Of a stretch of DNA of 64,000 bases, positions 26,109-34,812 are shown piece by piece. Under the pieces are notes generated by a model. It ran no database searches. It had not been told where the DNA came from and saw only the letters and a list, made by a program, of their open reading frames with translations. Each line of letters starts with the position of its first letter. Position 1 is the stretch's first letter. The stretch lies in assembly GCF_007752535.1 (NCBI RefSeq), contig NZ_CP036426.1:868001-932000 (forward strand), in the 5' to 3' direction. This DNA is from Tautonia plasticadhaerens (lineage in GTDB: Bacteria > Planctomycetota > Planctomycetia > Isosphaerales > Isosphaeraceae). Made by a program: the position numbers and the translations under genes.

Positions 26109-27239
26109 TCAAAGCTTGAGATAGATTTGATTCTTCTCCAGGTGCCGCACCAGGAGGTACGTGATGGCGAACGCGACGCCGAATCCCGCCGCGGCGTACC
26201 AACCCGGGGCGTCCCTCGGGACGTACGGCGTCACCGCCGAATTCACCAGCGGGTGCAGCACATACGCCGCCAGCGCGTTCCGGCCGAAGGTCCGGAAGAT
26301 CCCGAGGCGGATCGGGCCCAGGTCGCAGAGCAGCACGAACAGGGCGAATATTGCCGCCGAGAACCCGGCCGCGAAGGTCAGGTAGCTGACGGTCCCGGCC
26401 CTCTGGCTCATCGTCCAGAGGTTCGGCTCGATCCCGGGGGGGAAGAACGGCGGCGCCGCCCAGCCGGGCCGGGGCGACCCGTCGCTCGCCTCCGCCCCTC
26501 CCAGACATGACAGGCCGTAACCGGCCGCCATGAGCACCAGCGCCCAGCCGAGCAGCGGGGCCAGCGACCCCCGTGGGCCCCGGGAGGCCATCAGGTCGTA
26601 GGCGACCGAGCCGAGGATCATCGGCGTCGTCCAGCTCAGGAAGGCGAGCTGGCCGCCGTCGATCACCGGGCGGCCCATCGCCCAGTCGAAGAAGAACAGG
26701 TCCGAAAGCCACAGGTGCAGGGCCGCCGACCCCGCCGCGAACGCGAGCCTCGCGGCCGTGCCGGCGGCGATCACCGGCATGATCCACAGCGAGGCCAACG
26801 CGATGTGCGTCAGGGTCTGGAACCAGCTCCGCTGGAACGCCGTCTCGAAAAAGCCGGGGAGCCCGAGGCCCTTCAGCTCCTCCCAGGACTTCACGCCCCC
26901 GTCGAGGTGGTACACGATGAAACCGATGAGCATCAACCCCATCGACCTCGACGCGACGTGCCCGTAGGCCGACCGCCGTCCCTCGCGTCGCAGGCGCTTG
27001 AGCAGGGTCAGCCGGTATGCATACCCCACGGCGAAGAAGAACTGGGGCATGATCGTGTCGGCATAGCTGCAATACGTGTTGTGGTGATCGAGCACCGGGA
27101 GGTTGCGCGAGACCCAGTCGTAGCTCCCCAGGAAGTTCACGAGCAGCATCCCGACCACGGTGTAGCCGCGGAACTGGTCGAGCGAGGCGATCCGCCTCGA
27201 CGCCGGCTCGGTACCAACCTGCACGTGCGCCGTCGCCAT
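26109..27239 (-). CDS. HGSNAT-like membrane acyltransferase (DUF1624/DUF5009)
   Basis: A 376-aa polytopic membrane protein with the family opening SLDQFRGYTVVGMLLVNFLG and the motif around the catalytic His (LDHHNTYCSYADTIMPQFFF). Nine to eleven hydrophobic segments follow. This is the bacterial heparan-alpha-glucosaminide N-acetyltransferase-like family, thought to acetylate sugars across the membrane using cytoplasmic acetyl-CoA. It sits in the middle of a three-gene minus-strand operon (40 nt after the FG-GAP gene, 7 nt before the quinone oxidoreductase). The substrate is unknown. Confidence 0.85.
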   Translation of the reverse strand: MATAHVQVGTEPASRRIASLDQFRGYTVVGMLLVNFLGSYDWVSRNLPVLDHHNTYCSYADTIMPQFFFAVGYAYRLTLLKRLRREGRRSAYGHVASRSMGLMLIGFIVYHLDGGVKSWEELKGLGLPGFFETAFQRSWFQTLTHIALASLWIMPVIAAGTAARLAFAAGSAALHLWLSDLFFFDWAMGRPVIDGGQLAFLSWTTPMILGSVAYDLMASRGPRGSLAPLLGWALVLMAAGYGLSCLGGAEASDGSPRPGWAAPPFFPPGIEPNLWTMSQRAGTVSYLTFAAGFSAAIFALFVLLCDLGPIRLGIFRTFGRNALAAYVLHPLVNSAVTPYVPRDAPGWYAAAGFGVAFAITYLLVRHLEKNQIYLKL

Positions 27240-27279
27240 CCCGCGGCTCCCCCGCCCGGTCGCCGCCGGGCATCGACGA

Positions 27280-28542
27280 TTAGCGGTCGCCCCCGGCCTC
27301 GACGGCCGGGCGGTTCCAGTAGATGCGGACGTTGTGCGAGGCCCGGCCGCCGGCGATCAGCTCCGGCCGGCCGTCGCCGTCCAGGTCGGCGGCCATCGCG
27401 TCCTCGACCGCGACCCCGCCGTCGTCGATCGCGTGCTTCGTGAAGGCGATCGGGTCCGACCCCGGCACCGGGTCGTACACGAACACGCCGGGGCCGGCGT
27501 GATTGGCCGTCCCCTCGGGATTGGGGTCACGCTGGCCGATGATCAACTCCTCCGCCGGGTCGCCGTCCAGGTTGGCCGTCCAGACGGCGTGGCCCCAGGT
27601 CAGCGGCTCGTCGATCACGCGACGCTCCCACGGCGCTTCGGCCGTTTCGGGCTCGGTGTAGACGACGACCTGGAAGCCGTGCCACGGCTCGATCGTCCCG
27701 ATGTACTCGCTCCCGTCCCCGAGGCGGCCGACCTTCACCTCGCTCGCCCCCTTGTTCGGCACGGCCTCCTGGTTCCCCGATCCCAGCTTCGAGCGAGCCC
27801 ATCCCCCGTCCCCCCGGTCGAGCTGGAAGACCCCCTCCCAGGAGCCGATGACCAGCTCCTCCTCGCCGTCCCCGTCCCGGTCGATCGGGTGAAAGTTGTG
27901 CGTCGCGTGCAGCCCGTCCTCGGCGACCTCGACCGGCCAGTCGTCCCCCGAGGGATCCCCCGGGATCGAGAAGACGAGGACGCGGGTCCCCGCACCCGCC
28001 CCCCAGTCCGGTCCCGACGTGCCCCTCCCCTGGAGCGGGAGCACGACCAGCTCGGGACGGCCCTCGCCGTCGATTTGCGCCCAGCGCATCCGGTGGACGG
28101 TCGGCTCGCCGCCGATCGGGATCAGCGCCCAGTCCTCCGGACCGTCCTGGCGGGCCCAGAAGAGGGTGCCGCCCGCCTGCGTGTCGGTCGGCCGCCAGTC
28201 GGCGCCGATGGCGAAGTCGAGGTCGCCGTCGCCGTCGATGTCCAGCGGGGCGAAGCAGACGTTGTCCCTGCGGGTCCCCGCCGCCTCCTGCGTGGCCCCC
28301 TTGAGGATCTCGTGCCGGGTCCAGCCGGGGCTCTCGTACCAGACGATCGCGTCCTCGGTCAGGGCGCAGACGTCCGGCCGGTCGTCGCCGTTCACGTCCG
28401 CCACGTTCACGGCATAGACCACGTTCCCGGCGTGCGGGTCGATCTCCTGCACCTCGAACGCGGGGAACGGCGCGGCCTCCTGGGACGCCGCCGGGGATGG
28501 GAGCAGGAGCACGAGGCAGGGGGAATAACGCAGGAGTCGCAT
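27280..28542 (-). CDS. secreted FG-GAP/VCBS beta-propeller protein
   Basis: A 420-aa exported protein with a signal peptide (CLVLLLPSPAASQ). It is built from FG-GAP/VCBS repeats with calcium-type loops: DVNGDDRPD, DIDGDGDLD, DRDGDGEEE, DLDGDGRPE. These repeats fold as a seven-bladed propeller, used for binding in cell-surface or extracellular proteins. Such proteins are abundant in planctomycetes and their ligands are mostly unknown. It heads an operon with the HGSNAT-like acyltransferase and the quinone oxidoreductase. Confidence 0.9.
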   Translation of the reverse strand: MRLLRYSPCLVLLLPSPAASQEAAPFPAFEVQEIDPHAGNVVYAVNVADVNGDDRPDVCALTEDAIVWYESPGWTRHEILKGATQEAAGTRRDNVCFAPLDIDGDGDLDFAIGADWRPTDTQAGGTLFWARQDGPEDWALIPIGGEPTVHRMRWAQIDGEGRPELVVLPLQGRGTSGPDWGAGAGTRVLVFSIPGDPSGDDWPVEVAEDGLHATHNFHPIDRDGDGEEELVIGSWEGVFQLDRGDGGWARSKLGSGNQEAVPNKGASEVKVGRLGDGSEYIGTIEPWHGFQVVVYTEPETAEAPWERRVIDEPLTWGHAVWTANLDGDPAEELIIGQRDPNPEGTANHAGPGVFVYDPVPGSDPIAFTKHAIDDGGVAVEDAMAADLDGDGRPELIAGGRASHNVRIYWNRPAVEAGGDR

Positions 28543-28994
28543 GGGCGTCCTCGCGGATGTCGGTCCGTTGCGCGGGAGGGGCGCGGTGCGGGGCGAATCG
28601 GCGTCGGGCCCACCGGTCGAGCGGGAATCGGTGATGGGCGGCCGGGACGCCGGCGTCGATGTCCCTCGTCACGACCTCGCCCCGATCCTCCAGGGCGCGA
28701 CTATACGGGCTCGGGTCGCCCAGGTCCACGATCCGCACCCGGCAGGCCCCCAACGGCTCGGGTCGATCGTCATCGATCCCCTCGGCCATCGCCGCACGGT
28801 TGGCCCCGTCGCCACCGCCAGCATCTCGAAGTTCCGGGCCGAATCCGGCATCGGCCCCGCGACCGGTCGGGAACAGGGGGGCGACACGCCGAGGGCCTGG
28901 GCTTCGAGGCCAAGAACGACGGCCGATCGCCCCCGGGGAAAGGATGAGGGCGTCGGCCGGAGTCGGGTCGATCGGGGGGACGGGCGGTCGGCGA
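28543..28994. other. 452-nt intergenic region
   Basis: Holds the candidate -10 TATAGT at 28700-28705 and otherwise nothing I can support. Frames through the region lack ribosome sites and look like chance readings. Confidence 0.45.
28700..28705 (-). promoter_or_regulatory. candidate -10 box of the FG-GAP operon
   Basis: TATAGT read on the minus strand, about 158 nt upstream of the FG-GAP start. No good -35 seen; weak candidate. Confidence 0.25.
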
Positions 28995-29450
28995 TCAGCC
29001 GTGCTGGTGGCCGTCCGTGGCGAGCGATCGGCAGTGCTCGGCACACTTCCGGCACTGCTCGGCGCATTCCTTCATGATCGCCTCGTCGGACTTCTCGCAG
29101 ACCTCGGCGCAGGCGTCGCAGGCCTTCGCGTTCGCTTCGTGGGCGACGCCCGCCAACGAGCTGTGACGGGCCATCAGCTGGGCCGAGAGGTGGCAGAACT
29201 CCTGGCAAGCCACGGTGATCTCGTGGGCCTGCGCGTGGTACGCCGCGTCCCCCTCCCCCTTGCTGAGCTGAGTGAGGCAGTGCAGGGCGGCCTCATTGCA
29301 ATACTTGGCGCAGACTTCCATGACGCTGACGCCCTCGTCATGGGCGTGAACGTCGCCTTGCGCCTGGGAGCCGGCCAGGGCGGATCGTCCGGTCACGGTG
29401 AGGGCGGCGGCCCCGAGGCCGAGGGTGCTGAGCAGATCCCGGCGTTGCAT
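28995..29450 (-). CDS. Tat-exported Csp1-like copper-storage four-helix protein
   Basis: A 151-aa cysteine-rich protein. The N-terminus MQRRDLLSTLGLGAAALTV is a twin-arginine signal. The mature part is helical, with 12 Cys in spaced patterns pointing into a bundle: CAKYC, HC, CQEFC, CDACAEVC and CAEQCRKCAEHC. Cys-x2/x3-Cys spacing along four helices, plus Tat export, are the marks of the Csp1 copper-storage family of methanotrophs, in which the bundle is filled with Cu(I). His residues at both ends (HAHDEG; DGHQHG) may help loading. It likely buffers periplasmic copper. An RND metal-efflux locus lies elsewhere in the window. Start at 29450 gives the intact signal. Confidence 0.88.
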   Translation of the reverse strand: MQRRDLLSTLGLGAAALTVTGRSALAGSQAQGDVHAHDEGVSVMEVCAKYCNEAALHCLTQLSKGEGDAAYHAQAHEITVACQEFCHLSAQLMARHSSLAGVAHEANAKACDACAEVCEKSDEAIMKECAEQCRKCAEHCRSLATDGHQHG

Positions 29451-29588
29451 GGTGATGCTCCTTATCGTCGTCGTCGGGGGCGGGACCAGGCGTCCCGCCC
29501 CGTCGGCCGCCCGAGGCGGCCCGTGCCCTCGGGCGGGGAGGGCTCTCCCCGGTCGGGGGGACGGGGGTCGGAGGAGCAACTGTTGCGC

Positions 29589-29625
29589 CGGATCGGGATA
29601 CCTCGGGGCGAGATATCCCGATCCG
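29589..29625 (-). terminator. 12-bp perfect stem-loop after the subtilase gene
   Basis: CGGATCGGGATA and TATCCCGATCCG flank a 13-nt loop, 43-79 nt after the subtilase stop (minus strand) and 139 nt before the Csp1-like start. It probably ends the subtilase transcript. No clear T-run. Confidence 0.6.
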
Positions 29626-29667
29626 AATGAGGCGAATGCTCGCCTCCGGGCCAGGCGGCCTTCGGGC

Positions 29668-31800
29668 TCATCCCCTGGGCAGGAGGTTCGCCCAGAAATT
29701 CACCCCCGCATCGAGCTTCAGCTCCGCGATCGAGGCGGTGCGTCCCAGGTCGCTGCGGTACCAGGCGGCCACCTTGGCCCGGGCGGCCTCCTCGATCGAC
29801 TGGATCGAGAGGATCATGGTCGGGGCGTCCCAGGACCGGCCGTTGATCTCGGCGGCGGCGGCGGCGACGGTCGCCGCGTTCGGCTCCCGGCCGAGCAGCG
29901 ATCGATAGGCACCGACCACCAGCCCCTCTGCCGAGCCCCCTTGCCGTTCGAAGAACTCCGGGGAGGCCAGGATCGCCGCCCGGACCTCGTCGGGGCGGGT
30001 GCCGCCGGCGAGCATCGAGGCCCAGAAGGCGACCCCGGGATCCGCCTTCAAGTCGGCGATCGACCCGGGCCGTCCGAGGTCGCCGCGATACCAGCCGGCC
30101 ACAAGCGTCCGCCTCGCCTCGTCCGACCGGAGGATCGACTCTGCCACGTCGAGCCGGGGCGATCCCGATCGCAGCCGGGCCGACCAGAAGTCCAGCCCGC
30201 CCGGCTCGACCTCCCGTCCCAGGACCAGCCGGTAGAGCGTCGAGACGTACGCCTCCGGCGTGCCCCCGGCCCGGGCGTAGAATTCGTCCGACGAGATCAG
30301 GGACGCTCGCAGTTGCTCGTCGGTCCAGGTGCCGGCGACCGGCCTCGGGGCGAGCGGGAGCGGATCGATCGATCCCGAGGCGGGAGGCGTCGGGGTCGGC
30401 TCGGGAACCGGAGTCGGCTCGGGAACCGGGGTCGGCTCGGGAACCGGAGTTGGGGTCGGAGTCGGCTCCGGTGTCGAGGGGGCGACGATCCGAGAGGCGT
30501 CGAGGAGGCCGCCGGTCGCGACGAGCCCGCCCAGGGAGGGCAACGGCCGGGTCGAGGAGACGACCCGCTGCGCGAGCTGGGCGGCCGACTCGCCGGGGAA
30601 GACCGCCGCCGCGATCGCCACCGCCCCGCTGACGTGCGGCGCCGCCATCGAGGTGCCGGTGTACGACGCGTAGCCTCCCGGCACCGTACTGACGATCCGG
30701 TCGCCCGGCGCCGCCAGGTCGACCGTCCGGGCGCCGTAGTTCGAGTAGCTCGCCAGCGCCCCGGACTGGTCGATGGCCGCCACGGTGATCGTGTGGGGGT
30801 ATCGGTAATTCGACGGATAACTCGGCCGGACGTCGTTGTTCACCGCCTCGTTGCCCGAGGCCGTGACGAACACCGCGCCGAGCGAGCCGGTCGCCGGATT
30901 CGCCTGGCCGGCGGACCGGATCGCGTCATCGAGCGCCTTGGAGTAGCCCGGCCCCCCCCAGCTCGCGTTGAGGACCCGGGCCCCGTGGGACGCGGCATAG
31001 TAGATCGCGTCCACGGCGTCGGAGATGAGGCCGCTCCCCTCGGCGTCGAGGACCTTCAGCGGCATGATCGTGGCGCCGAAGGCGACGCCCGCCACCCCCT
31101 CGCCGTTGCCGGCCGTCGCGGCAATGGTCCCGGACACGTGCGTCCCGTGGCCGTTGTCGTCCCGAACGTCCGCGGAGGAGGAGACGAAGTCCCAGCCGTG
31201 GACGTCGTCGACCAGCGTGTTGCCGTCGTCGTCGATGCCGTTGCCGGGGATCTCGACCGGGTTGACCCAGATCCGGCCGGCCAGATCCGGGTGATCCAGG
31301 TCGATCCCGGTGTCCAGGACCGCCACCACCACCCCCGCCCCCGCCCCGGCCGACGCCCAGGCCTCCGGGGCGTTGATGTCCCGGTCGTCCGGGTTGTCCA
31401 GGCCCCAGAGCTGGGAGAAGTTCGGGTCGTCGGGCACCATCCGGGCGGCCGACGACCGCACCAGGGGCGCGTCCGCCTCGGCGTAGGCCACCCAGGGGCG
31501 GGCATTGAGCCAGCCGACCGCCGCGTCCCTCGCCGATCGGCTCGACAATCGCAGCAGCGAAGGGCCGTCGGGGAAGGCCTGCTCGACGTAGGCCCCGAGC
31601 GAGCGATACGCCCGTTGCACCGCGGCCGGGTCGACCCCGTCGACCGTCCGGACCAGCAGCGCGGTCGAGGCGCTCGCGAGCGCGGAGGCGCTCGGGCCCC
31701 CCGAGGTCGAGGGGGTCGAGGCGAGGACGCTGAGCAGCTCGCGGGCCTCCAGTGCCTCCACCGCCGGCGCGCAGCGCGATCGTTGAGCCGTTCTTGGCAT
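29668..31800 (-). CDS. secreted subtilisin-family (S8) serine protease with DUF4214-like repeats
   Basis: A 710-aa exocellular protease. The N-terminus contains APAVEALEARELLS, the planctomycete-specific tag seen on large secreted proteins. The S8 triad is Asp163 (AVLDTGID), His218 (NGHGTHVSG) and Ser384 (GTSMAAPHVSG), preceded by an inhibitor-like prodomain. A (PEPTP)n linker joins it to two tandem DUF4214-like units, each ending in WYRxDLGRxxSIAxLKxDxG and FWA; the second copy ends the protein. DUF4214 is often found on surface or secreted proteins. The start at 31800 gives the compact tag; an in-frame ATG at 31824 is equally possible, and neither has a clear ribosome site. Confidence 0.9.
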   Translation of the reverse strand: MPRTAQRSRCAPAVEALEARELLSVLASTPSTSGGPSASALASASTALLVRTVDGVDPAAVQRAYRSLGAYVEQAFPDGPSLLRLSSRSARDAAVGWLNARPWVAYAEADAPLVRSSAARMVPDDPNFSQLWGLDNPDDRDINAPEAWASAGAGAGVVVAVLDTGIDLDHPDLAGRIWVNPVEIPGNGIDDDGNTLVDDVHGWDFVSSSADVRDDNGHGTHVSGTIAATAGNGEGVAGVAFGATIMPLKVLDAEGSGLISDAVDAIYYAASHGARVLNASWGGPGYSKALDDAIRSAGQANPATGSLGAVFVTASGNEAVNNDVRPSYPSNYRYPHTITVAAIDQSGALASYSNYGARTVDLAAPGDRIVSTVPGGYASYTGTSMAAPHVSGAVAIAAAVFPGESAAQLAQRVVSSTRPLPSLGGLVATGGLLDASRIVAPSTPEPTPTPTPVPEPTPVPEPTPVPEPTPTPPASGSIDPLPLAPRPVAGTWTDEQLRASLISSDEFYARAGGTPEAYVSTLYRLVLGREVEPGGLDFWSARLRSGSPRLDVAESILRSDEARRTLVAGWYRGDLGRPGSIADLKADPGVAFWASMLAGGTRPDEVRAAILASPEFFERQGGSAEGLVVGAYRSLLGREPNAATVAAAAAEINGRSWDAPTMILSIQSIEEAARAKVAAWYRSDLGRTASIAELKLDAGVNFWANLLPRG

Positions 31801-32256
31801 TGGTGCGAGATCCCAGGTGTGCATCAATTGGTGTGGAGGGCCGGGGGTGGAGACCTCCCGGGTCCTCTGAAGGCCGGCGCGACGGTCGAGGAGGGCCGGG
31901 GCCCTCGGGCCGTCGCTCGACCGATGCCCGGGCACGCCGGGCGGCGGCGATCGACCGGCGAAGACGCGATCATCCGAGCCCGTAGGCCGGGTTCCGCGAC
32001 TGCTCGGCAAGACAACTATAGGTTGCTTTTCGGCCGGACGCGAATCCGGGCGGGGGTGTCCCGCCGTTTTCGGCATCGCGTGGGGAGGCCGCCGGGCGGC
32101 CCCGGAGGGCAGGGCGGGTGGGATCGCGACGGACCGAGGGCGATCCCGCCCCGCCCGGTTCGACGGCCCTTCCCGCATGGGAAGGGCCGTCGCTCGGGGG
32201 GTGGCAGTGCGGTTGTCGGCGGAGTCCGATCTGCGGGCCGGAGCCCGGCCGGCGGA
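31801..32256. other. 456-nt intergenic region with a hairpin
   Basis: Contains the terminator-like hairpin at 32161-32192, and on the minus strand a TATAGT at about 32009-32014 that could serve as a -10 for the subtilase about 210 nt away. No small gene is convincing. Confidence 0.45.
32161..32192 (-). terminator. 14-bp perfect stem-loop after the Gfo/Idh/MocA gene
   Basis: CGACGGCCCTTCCC pairs with 32179-32192 around the 4-nt loop, 64 nt past the minus-strand stop at 32257. No T-run; a strong RNA end. Confidence 0.65.
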
Positions 32257-33429
32257 TCAGGACGCGACCGATTCCCAGGTGCCGCCCCTGGCGCTCGAGG
32301 CGATCGCCTCGCAGAGCTGGACCTCGTGGTGGCCGTCGGCGAAGGTCGGGAAGGGCGCCGGGCCGGAGCAGCCGCCGCCGATCCAGCCGTAGAAGGACAG
32401 GGCGAGCTGCTTGAAGGCGTCGGGGAAGCCCTCGGCGTGGCCGCCCGGGTAGTGGGAGATGTCGGCGGCGGCGGGATCCATGATCGACCAGTCGCGCTCG
32501 AACGCCTCGCTCGGGCGCCCTCGGCGGCCGATCCACATCCGGTTGGGCGTCTCGCTGTCCCAGGCGATCGACCCCTCGGTGCCGGAGATCTCCAGCGACA
32601 GCCGATTCTTCCGACCGGCCTGACACTGGTTGACGTGGTAGACGCCGCGGACGCCCTCGGTCCAGTGCATGACCACGGCGCCGTAGTCCTCGGTGACGAT
32701 CGTCACCGGCTCGGTCGCCCGCTCGGCCGCGGCGGAGCCGGAGTACGTCTCCGAGCCGCCGACGGGCTTGCGGCGCTCGGGGTGGAAGATCGCCAGGTCG
32801 GCCATCACCCGCTCGATCTTCAGCCCGGTGGCGAACTGGGCCAGGTCCATCCAGTGGGTGCCGATGTCGGAGATGGCCCTCAGGTTGGTGGCGTGGTCGG
32901 GCTCGACCCGCCAGTTGTAGTCGGTGGCCTGGAGCAGCCAGTCCTGGGTGTAGGAGCCGGTGATCGAGAGGATCTTGCCGAGGTCCCCGCGGGCCACCCG
33001 GGCCCTCATCTCGTGGCAGAGCGGGTAGAACCGCACGTTGTAGTTCACCGCGGCGGCCTGCTTGGGACGCTCGGCGGAGAGCTTCGCCAGGTCGCCGGTC
33101 TCGGTCGAGTTCAACGCCAGGGGCTTCTCGCAGAGCACGTGCTTGCCGGCCAGCAGCGCGGCCCGGGCCTGCTCGTAGTGGACGAAGTTCGGCGAGGCGA
33201 TGTGCACCGCGCCGACCTCCGGGTCGGCCAGCATGGCGTCCAGGTCGGCGAAGACCCTGGGGATGCCCAGGCGTTCGGCCGTCTTCCTGCCCAGCTCGGG
33301 CGTCATCTCCAGCACGCCGACCACGGGCACGCCGATCCGTCGGAGGGTCTCGCAGTGGACCGGGCCGATGAAGCCGCCGCCGACGAGGGCGACCTTGGGG
33401 GGGGTGTTCAGGACGGTCGGGGCACCCAT
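32257..33429 (-). CDS. Gfo/Idh/MocA-family NAD(P)-dependent dehydrogenase
   Basis: A 390-aa oxidoreductase. The Rossmann motif VALVGGGFIGPVH is followed by the family's CEKPLA block (GKHVLCEKPLALNSTETG), in which the Lys aligns with the catalytic residue, and the later DIGTHWMDLAQF with the expected His. The C-terminal domain ends GTWESVAS. Enzymes of this group oxidise or epimerise sugars, inositols or amino sugars; the exact substrate is unknown. The start at 33429 has GGAG upstream. It follows NikR after 209 nt on the same strand. A second family member lies three genes up the same strand. Confidence 0.93.
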   Translation of the reverse strand: MGAPTVLNTPPKVALVGGGFIGPVHCETLRRIGVPVVGVLEMTPELGRKTAERLGIPRVFADLDAMLADPEVGAVHIASPNFVHYEQARAALLAGKHVLCEKPLALNSTETGDLAKLSAERPKQAAAVNYNVRFYPLCHEMRARVARGDLGKILSITGSYTQDWLLQATDYNWRVEPDHATNLRAISDIGTHWMDLAQFATGLKIERVMADLAIFHPERRKPVGGSETYSGSAAAERATEPVTIVTEDYGAVVMHWTEGVRGVYHVNQCQAGRKNRLSLEISGTEGSIAWDSETPNRMWIGRRGRPSEAFERDWSIMDPAAADISHYPGGHAEGFPDAFKQLALSFYGWIGGGCSGPAPFPTFADGHHEVQLCEAIASSARGGTWESVAS

Positions 33430-33638
33430 GTGTCGTCTCCATCTGGTCCGGACCGGGGGCGCGGCGGGGAGGGGCGGTCCTCCCGTCCTGGCCCGGATCG
33501 CATCATCTCGATTGAGCCGGCCCCCGGTTCGCGCGACGGACGGGCCCGAGAGGCCCGTCTCAGGAGCGGATCGCCGGGGGGCCCGGCGTACCTCGTCTCC
33601 GCAATGCCGCCCAACATAACGGACCGCCCGCCACCCGA

Positions 33639-34154
33639 CTAGGGCCCGCCTCCGCCGTCCGGCCCCGATGCGGGGCCGTGCTGATGCTCGTGCCGGTGGG
33701 GATGATCGTGGCCGTGGCCGTGAACGTGCCCCGCCTCCCCGATCGGGCTCGCCGGTGCCAGCACGAGCCTGCCCGTCTCGACGCCCTTGGTGCCGATCAG
33801 CCCATCGGCCATCTCCCGGACCAGCCGGACCGGCCCCCGGAGCAGGATGACCTCCAGGCAACGGTCGTGGTCGAGGTGCACGTGGGTCGTCGTCAGCACG
33901 CGCTCGAAGTGCCGGTGCTGGAGGTCGTTCAACCGGTCGGAGATGCCGGCCTTGTGGTGGTCGTAGACCAGGGTCAGCACCCCCACCGTCTCGGCCTGGT
34001 CCTGGTTCACCACGTCCTGGATCAGGGCCGCGCGCATCAGCCCCCGGACCGCCTCCGACCGGTTCGGGTAGCGGTGCTCCTCCCGGTAGCGATCGAATTT
34101 CTCCAGCAGGTCGCCGCCGATGGCGACGCTGAAGCGGACGAGGGGGTCGTTCAT
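33639..34154 (-). CDS. nikR: nickel-responsive regulator NikR with a His-rich tail
   Basis: A 171-aa ribbon-helix-helix repressor. Residues 1-50 form the CopG-type DNA-binding part (RFSVAIGGDLLEKFDRY, NRSEAVRGLMRAALI), and the rest the ACT-like metal domain. His80, His91, His93 and Cys99 keep the exact spacing of the E. coli high-affinity Ni site (H76, H87, H89, C95). The tail, residues 143-159 (HVHGHGHDHPHRHEHQH), carries ten His and should add nickel binding; usual NikR proteins end near residue 133-150. AGGAGG precedes the ATG. No nickel transporter, urease or hydrogenase gene is in the window, so its targets are elsewhere or include the neighbouring dehydrogenases. Confidence 0.93.
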   Translation of the reverse strand: MNDPLVRFSVAIGGDLLEKFDRYREEHRYPNRSEAVRGLMRAALIQDVVNQDQAETVGVLTLVYDHHKAGISDRLNDLQHRHFERVLTTTHVHLDHDRCLEVILLRGPVRLVREMADGLIGTKGVETGRLVLAPASPIGEAGHVHGHGHDHPHRHEHQHGPASGPDGGGGP

Positions 34155-34230
34155 CGGTCCTCCTGGCGCGATCCGGGGAGGGTCCGGCCGGGACTCCATC
34201 CTACCCCGGCCTCCGGGCCGATTCGAGCTG

Positions 34231-34809
34231 TCATTGGCCCCGGTCCCCCGGGTCGACCCCGAGGAATTCGGCCAGCGCACGGGCGAGCCGCCGGGCCACC
34301 TCCTCGTCCGACGCGACGAACAGGCGTTGCATCCCGCCCCGCCCGCCGACCCGGTAATGGAGCAGGACCGGGAACCGGATCCTCTCCGTGGCGGGGCCCG
34401 TCCCTCCCCCGGACTGCTCGACCTCCCGGGCCCATCCCACCGATCGGGGCTCGCCGATGGCCTTGCTCGTCCGGTTCTCGAGGCCGAGGAACCACCAGGA
34501 GCTGACGAGCCTCCCCTCCCGACGGTCGACGATCAGCCGGTACCGGCTCGACGCGAGGGCGACGCCCAGGGCCGACCCCGCCACGGCCGCGAACGCCCCG
34601 AGGGCCAGCAGGGCCGAGCGCTCCCTGGGCTCCCCGCTAGAGACGGCCCCCGCGACCGCCCCGGCGAGCGCCGCCAGCCCCAGCATCCCGATCACCACGC
34701 CGCACGACCGCCGGGGGCCCCGGACGAAGACCAGCCGGTCGTCGTCCGAGGCCGCCGGGTCGACCTCCATCACGGGAAGGCCGCCGCCCTCCACGTTGAA
34801 GAAGTCCAT
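34231..34809 (-). CDS. two-helix membrane hypothetical protein
   Basis: A 192-aa protein of unknown function with two adjacent hydrophobic segments (VVIGMLGLAALAGAVAGAV and ALLALGAFAAVAGSALGVAL, about residues 38-85) and a basic, beta-rich C-terminal half (RYRLIVDRREGRLVSSWWFL) on one side of the membrane, resembling small PH-like or DUF membrane proteins. Its ATG lies 3 nt after the stop of the Gfo/Idh/MocA gene, so both are on one transcript, and NikR follows 76 nt later. Confidence 0.7.
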   Translation of the reverse strand: MDFFNVEGGGLPVMEVDPAASDDDRLVFVRGPRRSCGVVIGMLGLAALAGAVAGAVSSGEPRERSALLALGAFAAVAGSALGVALASSRYRLIVDRREGRLVSSWWFLGLENRTSKAIGEPRSVGWAREVEQSGGGTGPATERIRFPVLLHYRVGGRGGMQRLFVASDEEVARRLARALAEFLGVDPGDRGQ

Positions 34810-34812
34810 CGA

